Shown: positions 24,694 through 34,345 of the stretch, piece by piece
How positions within the stretch are numbered: the stretch's first letter is position 1
How the letters are laid out: each line of letters begins with the position of its first letter
Origin: an uncultured Acidobacteriota bacterium
GTDB lineage: Bacteria > Acidobacteriota > Thermoanaerobaculia > Gp7-AA8
NCBI GenBank assembly: GCA_946887105.1
Contig: CAMPKJ010000009.1
Coordinates: 1-47,375 of the forward strand
Direction: 5' to 3'
Length of the DNA: 47,375 nt
Made by a program: the position numbers and the translations under genes
The notes under the pieces: model-generated
The model's input: the letters and a program-made list of their open reading frames with translations, nothing else
What the model was told of the DNA's origin: nothing
Databases searched by the model: none

Positions 24694-25455
24694 CTATTGC
24701 CGATGTGACTGGTGGGGCGGTTCCGCGCCACGAAGCGCAGATGTCAGATCGTCGAGCGACTGAAACCGATGAAGCGCCACATCGTCGCGGATAAATGGTG
24801 CTGCAACCACGACCCCGTCTCGTTCGTAAAAAATCGACCAGCCGCTGGGCCAGTACAACGTGCCCGTTTGGTCCAATGGCTGCGACACGATCGCGGTGAT
24901 CGACGCGCCGATCGCGGGCGGCTCCGCATAGTACGGATCCGCATTGCAAACCAGCATGCCGTTCATGCGAAGCCGTGCATGGGGATAGATCAGGTAAACG
25001 ATCCCTGCTGCATCTGAATTGACGCGCAAAATCGCGTGAGGCATCCCGGAGTGAATTCCTACATCCGACGCCACCACGGTTCCCCGGATCACCGTCCGCG
25101 TACGCGCCAAATCGCGCAATTGATCGAAAGAGTTGACTTGCGATTCGCCGCCTTGACTCACGTACCCGACGAAGTTGACATCGCAATCCCGAGGCACTCC
25201 TTGCGTGGAAATGCCGCGCTGCCGTCGGTCGCGGAGCCAGTCACGGCGTCGGTGCAATTCGCGCAAGTCGTTCTGATGGAGAACGCCCTGGCGAACCGAG
25301 CCGTCTTGGTTCAAGGCTTCGCTGGCAGAGATCCAGATCGCTCGACCACCCCATTTCGCTATGAACCGCCCCGGAATCTGCGACTCGGGATCGTCGGCGA
25401 TCATCGGATTCGTCGCGAGAAGCATGAGAAGAACCGCCGTCCCCGAGAGCTTCAT
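24694..25455 (-). CDS. Secreted protein of unknown function, upstream of the metalloprotease
   Basis: I do not recognise the 253-residue product. It begins with a signal-peptide-like stretch (MKLSGTAVLLMLLATNP). The middle is charged (RRRDWLRDRRQRG), and the C-terminal half is strand-rich with two Cys. The start is one of two adjacent ATGs (25458 or 25455) behind GGAGG; the second has the better spacing. The gene lies 10 bp before the metalloprotease gene on the same strand and could encode a propeptide-like partner, inhibitor or substrate. This is inference from position only. Confidence 0.75.
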   Translation of the reverse strand: MKLSGTAVLLMLLATNPMIADDPESQIPGRFIAKWGGRAIWISASEALNQDGSVRQGVLHQNDLRELHRRRDWLRDRRQRGISTQGVPRDCDVNFVGYVSQGGESQVNSFDQLRDLARTRTVIRGTVVASDVGIHSGMPHAILRVNSDAAGIVYLIYPHARLRMNGMLVCNADPYYAEPPAIGASITAIVSQPLDQTGTLYWPSGWSIFYERDGVVVAAPFIRDDVALHRFQSLDDLTSALRGAEPPHQSHRQ

Positions 25456-25512
25456 CATTTCCTCCGATGCGCCATGCGCAGCAAAAACAACGCCCGCGCT
25501 AGAATCGTCTTC

Positions 25513-25914
25513 ATGTGCCGGTGGTGCAAGGGGGCGGTGAGCGGGCGGCGCCGGACGTTCTGTTCCGACGCGTGCGTGCACGAGTGGCGATTGCGGTCCA
25601 GCACGAGCTATCTGCGCGAGTGTGTGTACGAGCGCGATGCCGGCGTCTGTGCGCTTTGCGGCATCGACACGCATCGATTACGCAGAAAGATCATGCGTCT
25701 CCCTTTCGCGCAGCGCATGCGGGAAATTCGTGCGCTGCAGGAGCGCGGCGCGATTCACAAGCGGCGCAAGTCGTGGTGGGAGGCGGATCACGTCGTGCCT
25801 GTCGTCGAAGGCGGAGACTCCTCGCTCGACAACATGCGCACGCTCTGCATCCCGTGCCATCGCGACGTCACACGCGCATTGGCGCTGCGCCGGCGCGTTA
25901 CAGCGTCAGCTTGA
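25513..25914 (+). CDS. HNH endonuclease-like protein with zinc-binding cysteines
   Basis: The 133-residue protein contains an N-terminal zinc-knuckle-like part (CRWC and FCSDAC), a CALC pair at 46-49, and an HNH core: ADHVVPVVEGG (about 91-101), Asn107, and LCIPCH (111-116). Such small HNH proteins cut DNA, often without an assigned role. TAGAAT (25500-25505) lies seven bases before the ATG with no ribosome site, so the message is probably leaderless. It is divergent from the unknown secreted gene and overlaps the VOC gene by 17 bp at the 3' end. Confidence 0.88.
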   Translation: MCRWCKGAVSGRRRTFCSDACVHEWRLRSSTSYLRECVYERDAGVCALCGIDTHRLRRKIMRLPFAQRMREIRALQERGAIHKRRKSWWEADHVVPVVEGGDSSLDNMRTLCIPCHRDVTRALALRRRVTASA

Positions 25915-26653
25915 TCACCGAAAACGCGGCGCCGGTCGGATCGACGAGCACGCTGAAGCGGCCGACGTGCTCGATGTCCATGCACGGCACGTGCACCGAT
26001 CCGCCGAGCGATTGCGCTTTCCGCGCCGTGGCGTCGCAGTCGTCGACGGCAAAGTACGGGATCCAGAACGACGGAACTTCCGGAGGCGCATTGGACGGCA
26101 TCGCGCCACCGACGGCGTTCTCGCCGAGATGCCACTCCGTGTACTCCTCGGATTCCTTCATGCGCCAGCCGAACAGAGGCGGATAGAACTGCTTCGCGGC
26201 ATCCATGTCGCGCGCCTGCAGCTCGTTCCAGCAAAGCGCATTGGCCTCGTCGCGCACGCCGACGCCGATGTGCCCCTTCGCCTGCCAGACGGAAAATGCC
26301 GCGCCCTGATTGTCGGTGAGCACGGCCATGCGGCCGAAGTCGAAGACATCCATCGGCTCGGCGAGCACGTTGCCACCCAGCTCTTTCGCGCGCACGACCG
26401 CCTCGTCCACATTCTCGACGGCGACGTACGACATCCAGTTCGGCGGCGGCGCATCCGGCATGGCCTGGTACATCGCGGCGGCATCGCGGCCGTCTTTCTG
26501 GAACGTCGTGTAGACGTAGCCATCCTGCATCGGGACGTCGCGCGCGGTCCAGCCGAAGAGCTCCAGGTAGAACGCACGCGCCGCGGCGGCATCGTTGGTG
26601 GACAGCTCGACCCAGCAGAATGACCCAGGCTGATGCGAAGTGACGGTCGGCAT
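25898..26653 (-). CDS. VOC-family protein with two glyoxalase-fold domains
   Basis: The 251-residue protein has two similar vicinal-oxygen-chelate halves: CWVELSTNDAAAARAFYLELFGW and CWNELQARDMDAAKQFYPPLFGW, each ending in G-A-A-F-S-V. It resembles the family of two-domain VOC proteins annotated as hydroxylase-like. No metal-ligand set can be assigned with confidence and the substrate is unknown. A strong Shine-Dalgarno, AAGGAGGT, precedes the ATG. Confidence 0.9.
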   Translation of the reverse strand: MPTVTSHQPGSFCWVELSTNDAAAARAFYLELFGWTARDVPMQDGYVYTTFQKDGRDAAAMYQAMPDAPPPNWMSYVAVENVDEAVVRAKELGGNVLAEPMDVFDFGRMAVLTDNQGAAFSVWQAKGHIGVGVRDEANALCWNELQARDMDAAKQFYPPLFGWRMKESEEYTEWHLGENAVGGAMPSNAPPEVPSFWIPYFAVDDCDATARKAQSLGGSVHVPCMDIEHVGRFSVLVDPTGAAFSVIKLTL

Positions 26654-26723
26654 GGCAGACCTCCTTCCGATGAGACGATTCTACGTCCGATTGCGAAACC
26701 AGAGGGTGCCGCTTTCGTAATGA

Positions 26724-27380
26724 ATGACCATGAAAGACGTTGTGGTGCTGCTACACGGCTTGGCTCGTACGCAGCGATCGATGATCGCGGTCTCGCTGGC
26801 GGCGCGGCGCCGCGGCTATCGGGTGATCAACTGGCACTACCGTTCCGCATTCGGAAGCATCGCCGGGCATGCTCAGGCATTCGCGCGCGAAGTGGCGCCG
26901 CGCCTGGAAAACGCCCCGGCCGTCCACTTCGTCACGCACTCCCTCGGCGGCATCATCGTGCGCCAGTTTCTGGCCACGCACGCCCTCCCGAATCTCGGAC
27001 GCGTGGTCATGCTCGCTCCGCCGAACGGCGGCAGCGAGGTCGCGGACGTCCTGCAGCACTCGGCGCTCCTGGCGCGATGCGTCGTTCCGTTGAAGGAGCT
27101 CGGAACCACTGCCATGGAGGCGCTTCCGGCGGCGACATATCCGGTGGGCGTGATCGCCGGCTCGCGCAGTCACATCCCGCCGTTCTCGCGCTGGATGAAC
27201 GACGTACCGAACGATGGCGTCGTGGCGGTGGAGCGGACCAGGCTGGCCGGCATGACCGACTTCATCGTGCTGCGGCGCACGCACACCATGCTGCCGTGGT
27301 CGCGCGACGCGCTGGCGCACGTCTTCGCGTTTCTCGAGAACGGCCGCTTCAGCGCGCCTTCGTCAAGAACCGCGGCATAG
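26724..27380 (+). CDS. Alpha/beta hydrolase (lipase/esterase-like)
   Basis: The 218-residue hydrolase has the oxyanion-hole sequence LLHGLART (about 9-16), the nucleophile elbow THSLGG (Ser73), a likely catalytic Asp in PNDGVVAVE (about 164) and His in RRTHTM (about 187). It resembles PGAP1/triacylglycerol-lipase-type proteins. No signal peptide is evident, so it is probably cytoplasmic. A second ATG six bases downstream is equally possible. The 3' end overlaps hspR by 32 bp. Confidence 0.9.
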   Translation: MTMKDVVVLLHGLARTQRSMIAVSLAARRRGYRVINWHYRSAFGSIAGHAQAFAREVAPRLENAPAVHFVTHSLGGIIVRQFLATHALPNLGRVVMLAPPNGGSEVADVLQHSALLARCVVPLKELGTTAMEALPAATYPVGVIAGSRSHIPPFSRWMNDVPNDGVVAVERTRLAGMTDFIVLRRTHTMLPWSRDALAHVFAFLENGRFSAPSSRTAA

Positions 27381-27726
27381 CTTTCACGAGCGCGTTTTCG
27401 CGCGCGATGCCGTGGCGCTTGTCGAGCATGGTCTGGCGGATGTAGTCGAGCAGATGGTCGAACTGAACGTCGGCCTCGCCCATCATGCGCGCGAGCTGCA
27501 ACACCACTTCGACGCCAGCCAGATTCACGCCGAGATCGCGAGTGAGCGTGAGGATCAACTCCAGCTTGCGGATCTCTTCCTCGCCGTAGAGCCGGGTGTT
27601 GCCCGACGTGCGCGACGGCTTGATCAGCCCTTCGCGCTCGTACAGACGCAGCGTCTGCGGATGGATGTTGTAGCGTTCCGCGATGATGGAGATCATCACG
27701 TAGCCGTCAGCTCTTCGTCGTGCCAT
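27349..27726 (-). CDS. hspR: MerR-family heat-shock repressor HspR
   Basis: The 125-residue protein matches HspR: ISIIAERYNIHPQTLRLYER then EGLIKPSRT is the MerR-type helix-turn-helix and wing, followed by a helical dimerisation part. HspR represses dnaK-type operons at HAIR inverted repeats, with DnaK as co-repressor. It lies directly after dnaK on the same strand. The only Shine-Dalgarno-like GAGG is 11 nt upstream, inside the palindromic repeat separating it from dnaK. Confidence 0.93.
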   Translation of the reverse strand: MARRRADGYVMISIIAERYNIHPQTLRLYEREGLIKPSRTSGNTRLYGEEEIRKLELILTLTRDLGVNLAGVEVVLQLARMMGEADVQFDHLLDYIRQTMLDKRHGIARENALVKAMPRFLTKAR

Positions 27727-27733
27727 GAGAGTC

Positions 27734-27820
27734 AGTTCCTCGGGTTCCTCGGAGGTCCTCGGCGTTCCTCGGAGTGCCAGACCACCGAGGAACCGAGGAA
27801 CCCGAGGAACCCGAGGAACC
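27734..27820. repeat. TTCCTCGG-word palindrome, copy C
   Basis: Four left words (TTCCTCGG, with one GTCCTCGG variant) and five right words of the CCGAGGAAC kind surround the centre AGTGCCAGACCA. It lies between the dnaK stop (27835-27833, 12 bases away) and the hspR start (27726), inside an expected dnaK-hspR operon. Confidence 0.87.
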
Positions 27821-27832
27821 CGTTTCAGTTTC

Positions 27833-29746
<1,914 letters not shown>

Positions 29747-29893
29747 TTCGTTTCTCCTTTGGTTGCGGGAACCTGAGCGTCCCGTTATCAACTCACCGCG
29801 CTCAACCTGAGTCTAGCATCATAAATTTCAGTCGTGCAAGGACTACACCCGGCGTCGATCCTTGTTAGACTCTTCCAATTGGGAGGCTTCCGC

Positions 29894-30610
29894 ATGAGCA
29901 ACTATCCATATCAACAGCAACCGGCCTGGATCGACGGCCGCACGGCCATGACCGCCGAACGCGAACGGACCTTCATCCGCTCGGTCTACGCCTGGATGTT
30001 CGCAGGACTGCTGCTCACGGCCGGCGCGGCCTGGTGGGTGGTCGAGTCGACGGCGATGCAGCAGCTCATCTTCGGCAACCGCGCCATGGTGTGGGTGCTG
30101 ATGATCGCCGAGCTCGGCCTGGTGATGTATCTGTCGTTCCGCATCACGAAGATGTCCGCGGGCGCCGCGGCGTCGACGTTCCTGGTGTTCTCGCTGCTCA
30201 ATGGTCTGACGCTCAGCTCGATCTTCTTCGTCTACACCCGCGCCGACATCTTCCAGGCGTTCCTCACCGCCGCCGGCATGTTCGGCGCGATGAGCGTGTA
30301 CGGAATGGTCACCAAGCGCGATCTCACCTCGTGGGGCTCGTTCTTCTTCATGGGTCTGATCGGCGTGATCATCTGCAGCGTGATCAACATCTTTCTGAAG
30401 TCGTCCGCCCTCGGGTTCGCGATCTCGCTGATCGGTGTGTTCGTGTTCCTCGGCCTCACGGCGTATGACACGCAGAAGCTGAAGTCGTACGCGACGGCGA
30501 CAGAGCTGCGCGAGAACCTCGCGGTCTATGGCGCGCTGGCGCTGTATCTCGATTTCATCAACCTCTTCCTGATGCTGCTGCGGCTCTTCGGCGGCAGCGA
30601 CCGGCGGTAA
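29894..30610 (+). CDS. Bax inhibitor-1 / YccA family membrane protein
   Basis: The 238-residue protein has seven hydrophobic segments after a soluble N-terminus (MSNYPYQQQPAW). It carries the UPF0005/BI-1 features: LGLTAYDTQKLK near the sixth to seventh segment and a conserved Asp. Members act as pH-gated calcium leak channels or interact with FtsH; no function is proven here. GGGAGG precedes the ATG. It is divergent from dnaK. A strong hairpin follows its stop. Confidence 0.93.
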   Translation: MSNYPYQQQPAWIDGRTAMTAERERTFIRSVYAWMFAGLLLTAGAAWWVVESTAMQQLIFGNRAMVWVLMIAELGLVMYLSFRITKMSAGAAASTFLVFSLLNGLTLSSIFFVYTRADIFQAFLTAAGMFGAMSVYGMVTKRDLTSWGSFFFMGLIGVIICSVINIFLKSSALGFAISLIGVFVFLGLTAYDTQKLKSYATATELRENLAVYGALALYLDFINLFLMLLRLFGGSDRR

Positions 30611-30673
30611 GGAACCACCCCTCATCCGCCTTCGGCACCTTCTCCCCTCCAACGGAGGGGAGAAGGCTCATCG
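30611..30673. terminator. Bidirectional terminator-like hairpin within an interspersed repeat
   Basis: CCTTCTCCCCTCC (30638-30650) and GGAGGGGAGAAGG (30654-30666) form a perfect 13-bp stem with an AAC loop. They are preceded by CCCCTCATCCGCCTTCGG, a sequence type I recall as widespread in bacterial genomes. It lies between the convergent BI-1 and DUF72 genes. There is no U-run, so it may be a REP-like element doing terminator duty. Confidence 0.65.
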
Positions 30674-31423
30674 TTATGCGGCCTTCCTCTGCGCCCGTTT
30701 CCCCAGCATCCGCTTCAGCGTGATCGCGTTGTCGACGGCGTACGCGGAGTCGTCGTTGTCGAAGTAGACGTAGATCGCCTTCATCTTCCGGCTCCAGCCC
30801 TTGATGCGCTCCGCCCACTCGGCGAGCTGCGCGTCGCTGTAGCTGCCCTGATACTTGGAGTGCGTCGGACCGTGCAGGCGGATGTACGTCCAGTCCGCCG
30901 TGATCTCGATCGGCGACCGATAGCCCGCCAGCTCGTAAATGCAGAACGCCGCATCGTACTTGCGCAGGATTTCGTAGACGGCATCGGTCATCCACGTTTC
31001 GTTGCGCAGCTCGAACGTGTAGCGGATGTCGCGCGGCAGGATGCTCAGGAACTCCTCGAGCCGTTCCGCGTTGACTTTCCAGGCCGGAGGAAGCTGCCAG
31101 AGGATCGGTCCGAGCTTCGATTCCAGACGCTGCGCGCGCGGCAGGAAGTTCATCAGCCCCCGCTGCGCGTCCTTGAGCTTGATCATGTGCGTGATGAAGC
31201 GGCTGCCTTTGACGGCATAGAGAAAGTCCGCGGGCGTCGCGTCACGCCAGTTGTCGAACGTCGATTCGTTCGGCAACTGATAGAAGGTGTTGTTCAGCTC
31301 GACCGTGTCGAAATCGCGCACGTAGTGCTCGAGCATCTGCGAGGGCTTCGTGCCGGCCGGGTAGTAGCGGCCGAGCCAATGCTTGTAGTGATAGCCGGAC
31401 GTTCCGATGCGGATGTCTGCCAT
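30674..31423 (-). CDS. DUF72 (YecE-like) protein
   Basis: The 249-residue TIM-barrel-like protein shows the DUF72 pattern: IRIGTSGYHYKHWLGRYYP at the N-terminus, FDTVELNNTFYQLP, and the C-terminal YVYFDNDDSAYAVDNA. The function of the family is unknown; a nuclease or sugar-phosphate role has been suggested only by fold. Its Shine-Dalgarno (GAGG, complement of 31432-31435, eight bases before the ATG) is supplied by the outermost word of the adjacent palindrome. Confidence 0.93.
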   Translation of the reverse strand: MADIRIGTSGYHYKHWLGRYYPAGTKPSQMLEHYVRDFDTVELNNTFYQLPNESTFDNWRDATPADFLYAVKGSRFITHMIKLKDAQRGLMNFLPRAQRLESKLGPILWQLPPAWKVNAERLEEFLSILPRDIRYTFELRNETWMTDAVYEILRKYDAAFCIYELAGYRSPIEITADWTYIRLHGPTHSKYQGSYSDAQLAEWAERIKGWSRKMKAIYVYFDNDDSAYAVDNAITLKRMLGKRAQRKAA

Positions 31424-31426
31424 GAC

Positions 31427-31513
31427 GAGTTCCTCGGAGTGCCTCGGGGTTCCTCGGAGTTCCTCGGCTCCTACTCCGAGGAACCCGAGGAACTGCCGAG
31501 GAACCGAGGAACT
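31427..31513. repeat. TTCCTCGG-word palindrome, copy D
   Basis: Four left words (with one GCCTCGG variant) and four right words of the CCGAGGAAC kind surround the centre CTCCTACT. It sits four bases upstream of the DUF72 start codon and five bases from the stop of the upstream lipoprotein gene. In RNA the arm that carries the DUF72 ribosome site could be paired, which would hide it. Confidence 0.87.
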
Positions 31514-31517
31514 TGCG

Positions 31518-32390
31518 TTACGGTTGCCGGCCTGACGTCGTGACGTTCGTGATGGTCACGCGGCCGTTCGTGGTGAGGACGCGGACCGGGTTCACCACGG
31601 GCACGGACGTCGTGCCGGTGACGGCCTGCGTCGTCGCCGGCGCGGTGCCGGTCGTGAGCGGAGTGCTCCGCGTCACGGTGCCCGCGGCGGTACGCGCCGA
31701 GCTCGTGGTCGCGAGCGCCGGCGATGACGAGATGCTGGCCGGCGGATTCACGACCGACGCGGCGGTCGGCGAGAGCGTACGCACGCTGGCGAGCGCACTC
31801 GGCGCGGCGATCGCCGATCCGGTCGGCGTCGCGGTCGCGGCCGTCGTCGGCGCGATCACGGCGGCGCCGGCGTTCGTCACCGCGGTCCCGAAGATCGATC
31901 CGGCATCAACCGTGGTCGCCACTCCCTCCCCCGCGCCACTGAGAATCCCCTCGGCCGGAGGCGAGTAGATCGTCGAGTTGATGGTGGTGCGCGCCGGGAC
32001 CTGTTGCAGTTGCTGCGCAACGAGATCGGATTGGTAGACGCGGCCTCCCGGACCAGGCGAGACGGGGCCAAGGACCTTGACGCGCGGCTGCATCTCGGTG
32101 ACCAGCAGCAAGGCCTCTTCACGAGAGATGCGCGGACGCACCGCCGGAAGCGCCTGCGCGCCTGAATACGACGACATCATCGGCGGCGGAACGGACTCGG
32201 ATTCGGTGCCGGTCGACGCTCCGCCGGTGGGTGAATTGCGCAGCCCCGGCGTCACGACAGGATCGCCGTTGCCGACGGTGCGATCGGTCGTACAGCCGAA
32301 CGCGGCGATGGATGCGCAAAGCGAAATCGCGAGGAGTGCCGGAAACGTCCGACGCTCAGCTAAATTGCTTTTTTTCAATGTCTTGCTCAT
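31518..32390 (-). CDS. Putative lipoprotein with Ala/Thr/Ser-rich C-terminus
   Basis: The 290-residue product has an N-terminal hydrophobic segment ending IAAFGC (Cys33), a plausible but not ideal lipobox. A conserved-looking part follows at about 80-150 (RPRISREEALLLVTEMQPRV). The last 140 residues are low-complexity Ala/Thr/Ser/Val, ending NGRVTITNVTTSGRQP. No known domain is recognised. A full-length Shine-Dalgarno (AAGGAGGT) precedes the ATG. It is divergent from the BON-domain lipoprotein gene, 115 bp away, and may work with it in the envelope. Confidence 0.75.
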   Translation of the reverse strand: MSKTLKKSNLAERRTFPALLAISLCASIAAFGCTTDRTVGNGDPVVTPGLRNSPTGGASTGTESESVPPPMMSSYSGAQALPAVRPRISREEALLLVTEMQPRVKVLGPVSPGPGGRVYQSDLVAQQLQQVPARTTINSTIYSPPAEGILSGAGEGVATTVDAGSIFGTAVTNAGAAVIAPTTAATATPTGSAIAAPSALASVRTLSPTAASVVNPPASISSSPALATTSSARTAAGTVTRSTPLTTGTAPATTQAVTGTTSVPVVNPVRVLTTNGRVTITNVTTSGRQP

Positions 32391-32505
32391 GTGACCTCCT
32401 TATCGGTCGAGCCATCATTTCGATGGTTATTTAGAGCAATGAACGCACCAGAAACGGGCAGGAACAGCCGTTGCTATCTACCTCCGCCGTAAGGAGAAAC
32501 ACGCA

Positions 32506-32811
32506 ATGAAACGGAATCTGATTTTTCTCTCGCTGATCCTGGTCGCGCTGGTCGCCGGCGCCTGCTCGCTGAATCGCCAGCTGCCTGAGGCCGCTGACGA
32601 AGAAGCGATGGTCGTGGAGGTACGCTCCGCGATCGCCGCGGCCGTGCCCGGCAAGACGTTCGCGCTCGAAGTGGATGTCACCGAAGGCGGCCGCGTGAGG
32701 TTGTCCGGCCACGTCGACAGCGCCTCGGATCGCGACGCCATCGTGTCGAAGGTGCGCCAGGTCAACGGCGTGACCAGCGTCGACGCGAGCGGGCTGCACG
32801 TGCAACCGTAA
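32506..32811 (+). CDS. Small BON-domain lipoprotein
   Basis: The 101-residue protein has a lipoprotein signal peptide with Cys20 in LVAGAC and a single BON domain (about 38-98, with GGRVRLSGHVDSASDRDAIV). BON domains bind phospholipid or periplasmic surfaces, as in OsmY, but usually occur in pairs; one domain alone is short. AAGGAG precedes the ATG. A TTGTC-word palindrome starts 15 bases after the stop. Confidence 0.85.
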   Translation: MKRNLIFLSLILVALVAGACSLNRQLPEAADEEAMVVEVRSAIAAAVPGKTFALEVDVTEGGRVRLSGHVDSASDRDAIVSKVRQVNGVTSVDASGLHVQP

Positions 32812-32826
32812 CGCGCCAATGGTCAT

Positions 32827-32905
32827 CGGTTGTCGGTTGTCGGTTATCTGTGAGTCGTCGCCCAGGCGAAGCCGCACAGACAACTGACAACCGACAACTG
32901 ACAAC
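32827..32905. repeat. TTGTC-word palindrome, copy 2
   Basis: The left arm (CGGTTGTCGG words, to about 32852) and the right arm (about 32875-32905) flank the centre AGTCGTCGCCCAGGCGAAGC, which matches copy 1 (3963-4050) at most positions. In this copy two of the three arm differences become G-U pairs in plus-strand RNA, which is the direction of the flanking BON and permease genes. Confidence 0.85.
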
Positions 32906-32927
32906 ATCTCCCACGCAACACTCCCCC

Positions 32928-32933
32928 TATAAT
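32928..32933 (+). promoter_or_regulatory. -10 box TATAAT just before the purine permease gene
   Basis: A consensus TATAAT ends 11 bases before the ATG at 32945. If used, the transcript starts within about five bases of the start codon, and no ribosome site is present. No good -35 box is seen. Confidence 0.55.
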
Positions 32934-32944
32934 CCGCCGCGTCC

Positions 32945-34249
32945 ATGTTCCCTATCCGTGAGCGCGGCAGCACTGTGCGCGCCGAAGTGGTCGGCGGGGT
33001 GACGACGTTCGTCTCGATGGCGTACATCATCGTCGTCAATCCGGCCATCCTCGCGTTTGCCGGAATCCCGCAGGGACCGAGCACGGTGGCGACGATCGTC
33101 ATCGCGGCATTCGGCACGCTCTTGATGGCGCTCTATGCGAACCGGCCGATCGCGGTCGCTCCGTACATGGGCGAAAACGCGTTCATCGCGTTCGGGCTGG
33201 CGGCGTTCGGCATCACCTGGCAGCAGCGCCTCGGTGCGGTCTTCGTCAGCGGGATCGTGTTCCTGATCATCACGCTCCTGGGCGTGCGCAAGTGGCTGGC
33301 CAGTGCGGTGTCGCCGTCGATGAAGCACAGCTTCGCCGCGGGCATCGGCCTGTTTCTGACGTTCATCGGACTCTTCGAGAGCGGCATCGTCAAAGGCGCG
33401 CAGGCGGTTCCGGTGCAGCTCGGCGACATCCGCAGCGCGAGCGTGCTGCTGGCCATCTTCGGCTTCATCGTCATCGCGGCATTGCTCTACCGGCGCGTGC
33501 CGGGCGCAATCCTGATCGGCATCGCGATCACCGCGGTCGCGGGCGTGCTGGCCGGCGCGGGGAAGATTCCGGCGCGCGTGATGGCGTTGCCATTCACCGG
33601 CGACTACAGCCTCGCGCCGATTGCGTTCGAGCTCGACGTCGCATCCGTGCTGCGGCTCAGCTTCCTGCCGATCCTGCTCACGCTCGTTCTGATGTCGCTT
33701 CTCGACACGCTCGGCACGCTGGTCGGACTGGGCGCCGCGGCGAACATGCTCGATGAGAAGGGCGACTTTCCCGAGATCGAAAAGCCGATGCTGGTCGATG
33801 CGGTCACGTGCGTCGCCGCCGGCCTGGTGGGCACTTCGACGAGCGGCGCGTACATCGAGTCATCCACCGGCATTCGCGAAGGCGCGCGCACCGGACTGGC
33901 GTCCCTCGTCACCGCCGCGCTCTTCGTCCTCTCGCTTTTCTTCATCCCTCTGTTCGAGCCGATGCAGTCGCTCCGGTTCGCGTATGCGCCTGCGCTGATG
34001 ATCGTGGGGATGCTGATGCTCGGCGCGATCGTGAAGATCGACTTCGACGATCTCTCCGAGCTCGTGCCTGCGTTCATGACCGTGGTGGTGATGGTGTTCA
34101 CGTTCAACATCGCCAACGGGCTGACGGCCGGGCTGGTGCTCTATCCGGTCATGAAAGTGCTCTCCGGACGGGCGCGCGAGCTCTCGGCCGGAGCGATCGT
34201 GCTGGCCGTGCTTTGCTCGCTGTACTACATCTTCGGCGTTCCGCATTGA
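32945..34249 (+). CDS. NCS2-family adenine/guanine/hypoxanthine permease (AzgA-like)
   Basis: The 434-residue transporter has about 12-14 hydrophobic segments and the AzgA-branch motifs MAYIIVVNPAIL, MGENAFIAFG and GTSTSGAYIESSTGI. It imports purine bases by proton symport in characterised relatives. The start has no ribosome site and lies just behind a TATAAT, so the mRNA is probably leaderless. Confidence 0.93.
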   Translation: MFPIRERGSTVRAEVVGGVTTFVSMAYIIVVNPAILAFAGIPQGPSTVATIVIAAFGTLLMALYANRPIAVAPYMGENAFIAFGLAAFGITWQQRLGAVFVSGIVFLIITLLGVRKWLASAVSPSMKHSFAAGIGLFLTFIGLFESGIVKGAQAVPVQLGDIRSASVLLAIFGFIVIAALLYRRVPGAILIGIAITAVAGVLAGAGKIPARVMALPFTGDYSLAPIAFELDVASVLRLSFLPILLTLVLMSLLDTLGTLVGLGAAANMLDEKGDFPEIEKPMLVDAVTCVAAGLVGTSTSGAYIESSTGIREGARTGLASLVTAALFVLSLFFIPLFEPMQSLRFAYAPALMIVGMLMLGAIVKIDFDDLSELVPAFMTVVVMVFTFNIANGLTAGLVLYPVMKVLSGRARELSAGAIVLAVLCSLYYIFGVPH

Positions 34250-34345
34250 CGGCCTTTGCCGTTCCGTGACAGCGGTCCCGCAACCGCACACCGCGTTCGC
34301 CGTATAACGACAGTTCGTTCAAAACGTAATTTGACAGGAGGCCCT

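Noticed and set aside
29747..29893. HAIR operator (CTTGAGT-N7-ACTCAAG) upstream of dnaK
   Set aside because: Only partial dyads such as CTCAACCTGAG and ACTCA..TGAGT were found; the consensus orientation and spacing are not met.
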